A stretch of DNA of 6,965 nucleotides, taken from assembly GCA_025352585.1 (NCBI GenBank), contig JANXTD010000937.1, forward strand, positions 1 to 6,965, in the 5' to 3' direction. This DNA comes from Fimbriiglobus sp. (GTDB lineage Bacteria; Planctomycetota; Planctomycetia; Gemmatales; Gemmataceae). Positions 5,143-6,965 of this stretch are shown in pieces. Position numbers and translations under genes: made by a program. Position 1 is the stretch's first letter, and every line of letters starts with the position of its first letter. The notes beneath the pieces are model-generated. The model did no database searches. It saw nothing but the letters and a program-made list of their open reading frames with translations, and was not told the DNA's origin.

Positions 5143-6965
5143 ATGAACCACGCCCCTGGCCTGCTGCTCTCGCCCTACCGCCCCCCGACCTCGTACCCCG
5201 TTGCCTTGAACGCCGACGAGGCGAGCGCCTGGCTCGCCGGCTACTTCGCGCTGTGGCACCCCGCCGTCCTGGCCAGGCTCGACCGCCCGCCGACGTGCGC
5301 GTCCGCCTACGACCACGACCTGCCGGCCGAGGGCGCGATTTACTCGGTCCCGCAAGGCCCGCACCTCTACCAAGCCGAGAACTGGGCGGAACGCGTCAAG
5401 TCCGCCAACGCCGCCGCCTTCGTCGCCGAACCCGACCTCGCCGCCACCCGTGCCACCATGCTCACCGCCCTGCGCGAGCGGGACGCCGACCTTCCGCACG
5501 CCGACTCCCCGGCCGACCGCGTGACGGCGTTCGCCGCGATCGGCTACGGCTACCTGCTCGTCGAGGGGCTGTACGACGCCTCCGACCACGAGCACCTGCT
5601 CGATGTCCACGGCTTCTGGGCCGACATCACGCAAGCCCTCGCCGACCCCGCCGAGACGTTGACGCACCTGCGCGCCGCCGGGCAGAAGTTGCGCGACGCC
5701 CGCGAAACCCTCAACAGCCAGAGCTTTTCGCTGCTCGACTGGTCGATGCCGGCGGCCGACAAGCCCGACGCCCCGTGGCCGAGTTCGCTGGCCCGCGGCT
5801 TGCCGCTGACGGTGATCGCGTCGGGGGAAGTCTTGCGCAAACTGCCGCCGGATCGGCTCGCGGAGTTGAGGGCACGGTTCCAGCCCGACTCCCCCGCAAG
5901 TGTCGATCTGGCGTGCGCGGCCGAGGTCGAGCGCGACGACAGTTACTTGCCGGCCGAGAGCCAGTGGTGGAACCTCGCCGCGGCGCGGGCGACCGTGCAG
6001 GAACTCTTCGGCGTCGCCCCCGAAGTCGTCGGCCGGCAGCGCTCGGCGTTCCACCCGATGTGCCCCTCGTGGTGGGGTCACGCCGGGTATAAGCACGGCC
6101 TGCTCGTGTCGTTCGACGGTGCGCTGACGCCCAACCGCAACGCCGCGGTGCTGAACTGGCCGGCCCCCGACGGCAAGACGATCGACGCCGTCGGCCGCGA
6201 GCCGCTCAGCGCGTCGGACCCGCTGACTTTCTTCAACCTCGTCTACACGCTGCACCAGGCGATGTCGAAGGACGCCCGGCCGACGGCGATCCTCGCCCAC
6301 CGCGGCGACCCGGCGGCGATCGGCTACGAGGAACTGCTCACATTCACCGAGTTGAGCACCGCCGTCGGCGAGTTCGTCGGCGTGTCGAAGTACCTCAGCG
6401 AGAACGCTTACGGCGACTACCTCGGCACCGTCACCGGCGACGACTTCTTCGCCGACGCCCTCGACCGCCGCGTCACCACCGAGAAGCGAACCGACGCCGT
6501 CGGCGGCTTCGCCCGGCACCTGCGCCTGCGCCGCCGCATCGACTCGGCGCACTCGCTCACGTCGCTGCACCGGATGCTCACACCCCCGACGCCGGCCGAC
6601 GTGGCCGCGCTCGACGCGCTCGACGCCGTGGAGGCCGACATCGAGCGGCGCGGCCCGGACATCACCCCGCCGAGCGACCCCCTCGACGCGCAACTCGCGT
6701 CACTCGAAACCGCCGTGGCCGAGCGGTTGGCGGCGCGGCTGCAAGTCAACGCAGCCGAGGGCGTGCCGGGGTACTTGCTCTTCAACCCCTGCGGCTACGC
6801 CCGCCGCGCCGCCGTCGAGATCGCCGACTTCGGCGGCCCGATCGCCGTGGCCGACCCTGTGAAGGCGGCGCAGTTCGACGGCCCGGCGGCGAAACTCGTC
6901 GTCGAGGTGCCGGCCCTGGGCTTCGCCTGGGTGCCGAAGGCGACTGGCAGCGTCGCCCCGCCGAA
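5143..6965 (+). CDS. Large cytoplasmic protein, possibly GH38 alpha-mannosidase-like; 3' end missing
   Basis: An open frame of at least 607 codons with no stop before the right edge. I do not recognise it securely. There is no signal peptide. Residues 1-200 are helical and Ala/Asp-rich, with a YGYLLVEGLYD segment near 147-157. Then come LLDWSMP (197-203), RGLPLTVIASGE (218-229), DDSYLPAESQWWNL (265-278), FHPMCPSWW (303-311), LLVSFDG (320-326) and a W-P-x-P-DGK element (339-345). The later segment LLFNPCGYARR (545-555) and an EVPALGFAWVP stretch about 50 residues on recall the beta-rich C-terminal part of GH38 alpha-mannosidases (FN-P-x-G/W-x-R, then V-PALG). The central WW and DGK elements loosely recall the same fold. 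The catalytic Asp arrangement of GH38 is not evident, so it may be a non-canonical or inactive relative. ATG is the first start after the divergent gap; it lacks a clear ribosome site. Confidence 0.7.
   Translation, partial: MNHAPGLLLSPYRPPTSYPVALNADEASAWLAGYFALWHPAVLARLDRPPTCASAYDHDLPAEGAIYSVPQGPHLYQAENWAERVKSANAAAFVAEPDLAATRATMLTALRERDADLPHADSPADRVTAFAAIGYGYLLVEGLYDASDHEHLLDVHGFWADITQALADPAETLTHLRAAGQKLRDARETLNSQSFSLLDWSMPAADKPDAPWPSSLARGLPLTVIASGEVLRKLPPDRLAELRARFQPDSPASVDLACAAEVERDDSYLPAESQWWNLAAARATVQELFGVAPEVVGRQRSAFHPMCPSWWGHAGYKHGLLVSFDGALTPNRNAAVLNWPAPDGKTIDAVGREPLSASDPLTFFNLVYTLHQAMSKDARPTAILAHRGDPAAIGYEELLTFTELSTAVGEFVGVSKYLSENAYGDYLGTVTGDDFFADALDRRVTTEKRTDAVGGFARHLRLRRRIDSAHSLTSLHRMLTPPTPADVAALDALDAVEADIERRGPDITPPSDPLDAQLASLETAVAERLAARLQVNAAEGVPGYLLFNPCGYARRAAVEIADFGGPIAVADPVKAAQFDGPAAKLVVEVPALGFAWVPKATGSVAPP

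Noticed and set aside
5253..6092. 279-codon plus-strand frame inside the large right-hand gene
   Set aside because: Arg/Pro-rich shadow in another frame. The frame starting at 5143 is open to the window edge, with conserved-looking aromatic motifs and balanced composition.
5065..6693. Open frame on the minus strand extending the TPR-like gene to 1208 residues
   Set aside because: The upstream part is antisense to the large plus-strand gene and has Arg/Gly/Val-rich composition without any domain. It arises from the high GC content, which removes stop codons from the opposite frame. A strong ribosome site marks the real start at 5064.
1..6965. CRISPR arrays, insertion sequences, tRNA or rRNA genes, long direct or inverted repeats
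   Set aside because: None was seen on reading either strand. There is no regularly spaced repeat, transposase motif or tRNA-like cloverleaf, and intergenic space totals under 250 bases.

Overview
The window is very GC-rich throughout, has short intergenic gaps, and codes on both strands with almost no spare DNA. GC-rich codon choice, Ala/Pro/Arg-rich proteins, a Ski2-like helicase, a secreted YtcJ-type amidohydrolase and a TPR/J/GrpE gene group together suggest a planctomycete, probably of the Gemmata group. This is an impression from protein style, not a database match.

Layout: (1) 1-225, minus strand, the N-terminal 75 residues of a superfamily 2 (Ski2-like) helicase running off the left edge. 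(2) A 99-bp divergent gap. (3) 325-1977, plus strand, a complete exported amidohydrolase. (4) A 47-bp convergent gap with a weak nested hairpin. (5) 2025-5064, minus strand, a tight three-gene operon read right to left: a 665-aa TPR-like protein, a 104-aa J-domain-like protein that has lost the HPD motif, and a 269-aa GrpE-type nucleotide exchange factor with an internal insert. (6) A 78-bp divergent gap with an AT-rich core. (7) 5143 to the right edge, plus strand, at least 607 residues of a large cytoplasmic protein that I cannot name with confidence; parts of it recall the GH38 alpha-mannosidase-like fold.

How the genes may work together: the operon is the coherent unit. It holds two Hsp70-partner folds (J-like and GrpE) plus a helical-repeat protein of the kind that often serves as a chaperone adaptor. 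It is closed at its 5' end by a divergent gene and at its 3' end by a convergent gene, and it contains no Hsp70. Either it serves an Hsp70 encoded elsewhere, or the folds have been reused. The helicase, amidohydrolase and large plus-strand gene show no evident functional link to it.

The large gene at the right edge has no stop codon before the window ends. Several very long open frames antisense to real genes are GC-rich artefacts and were left out.
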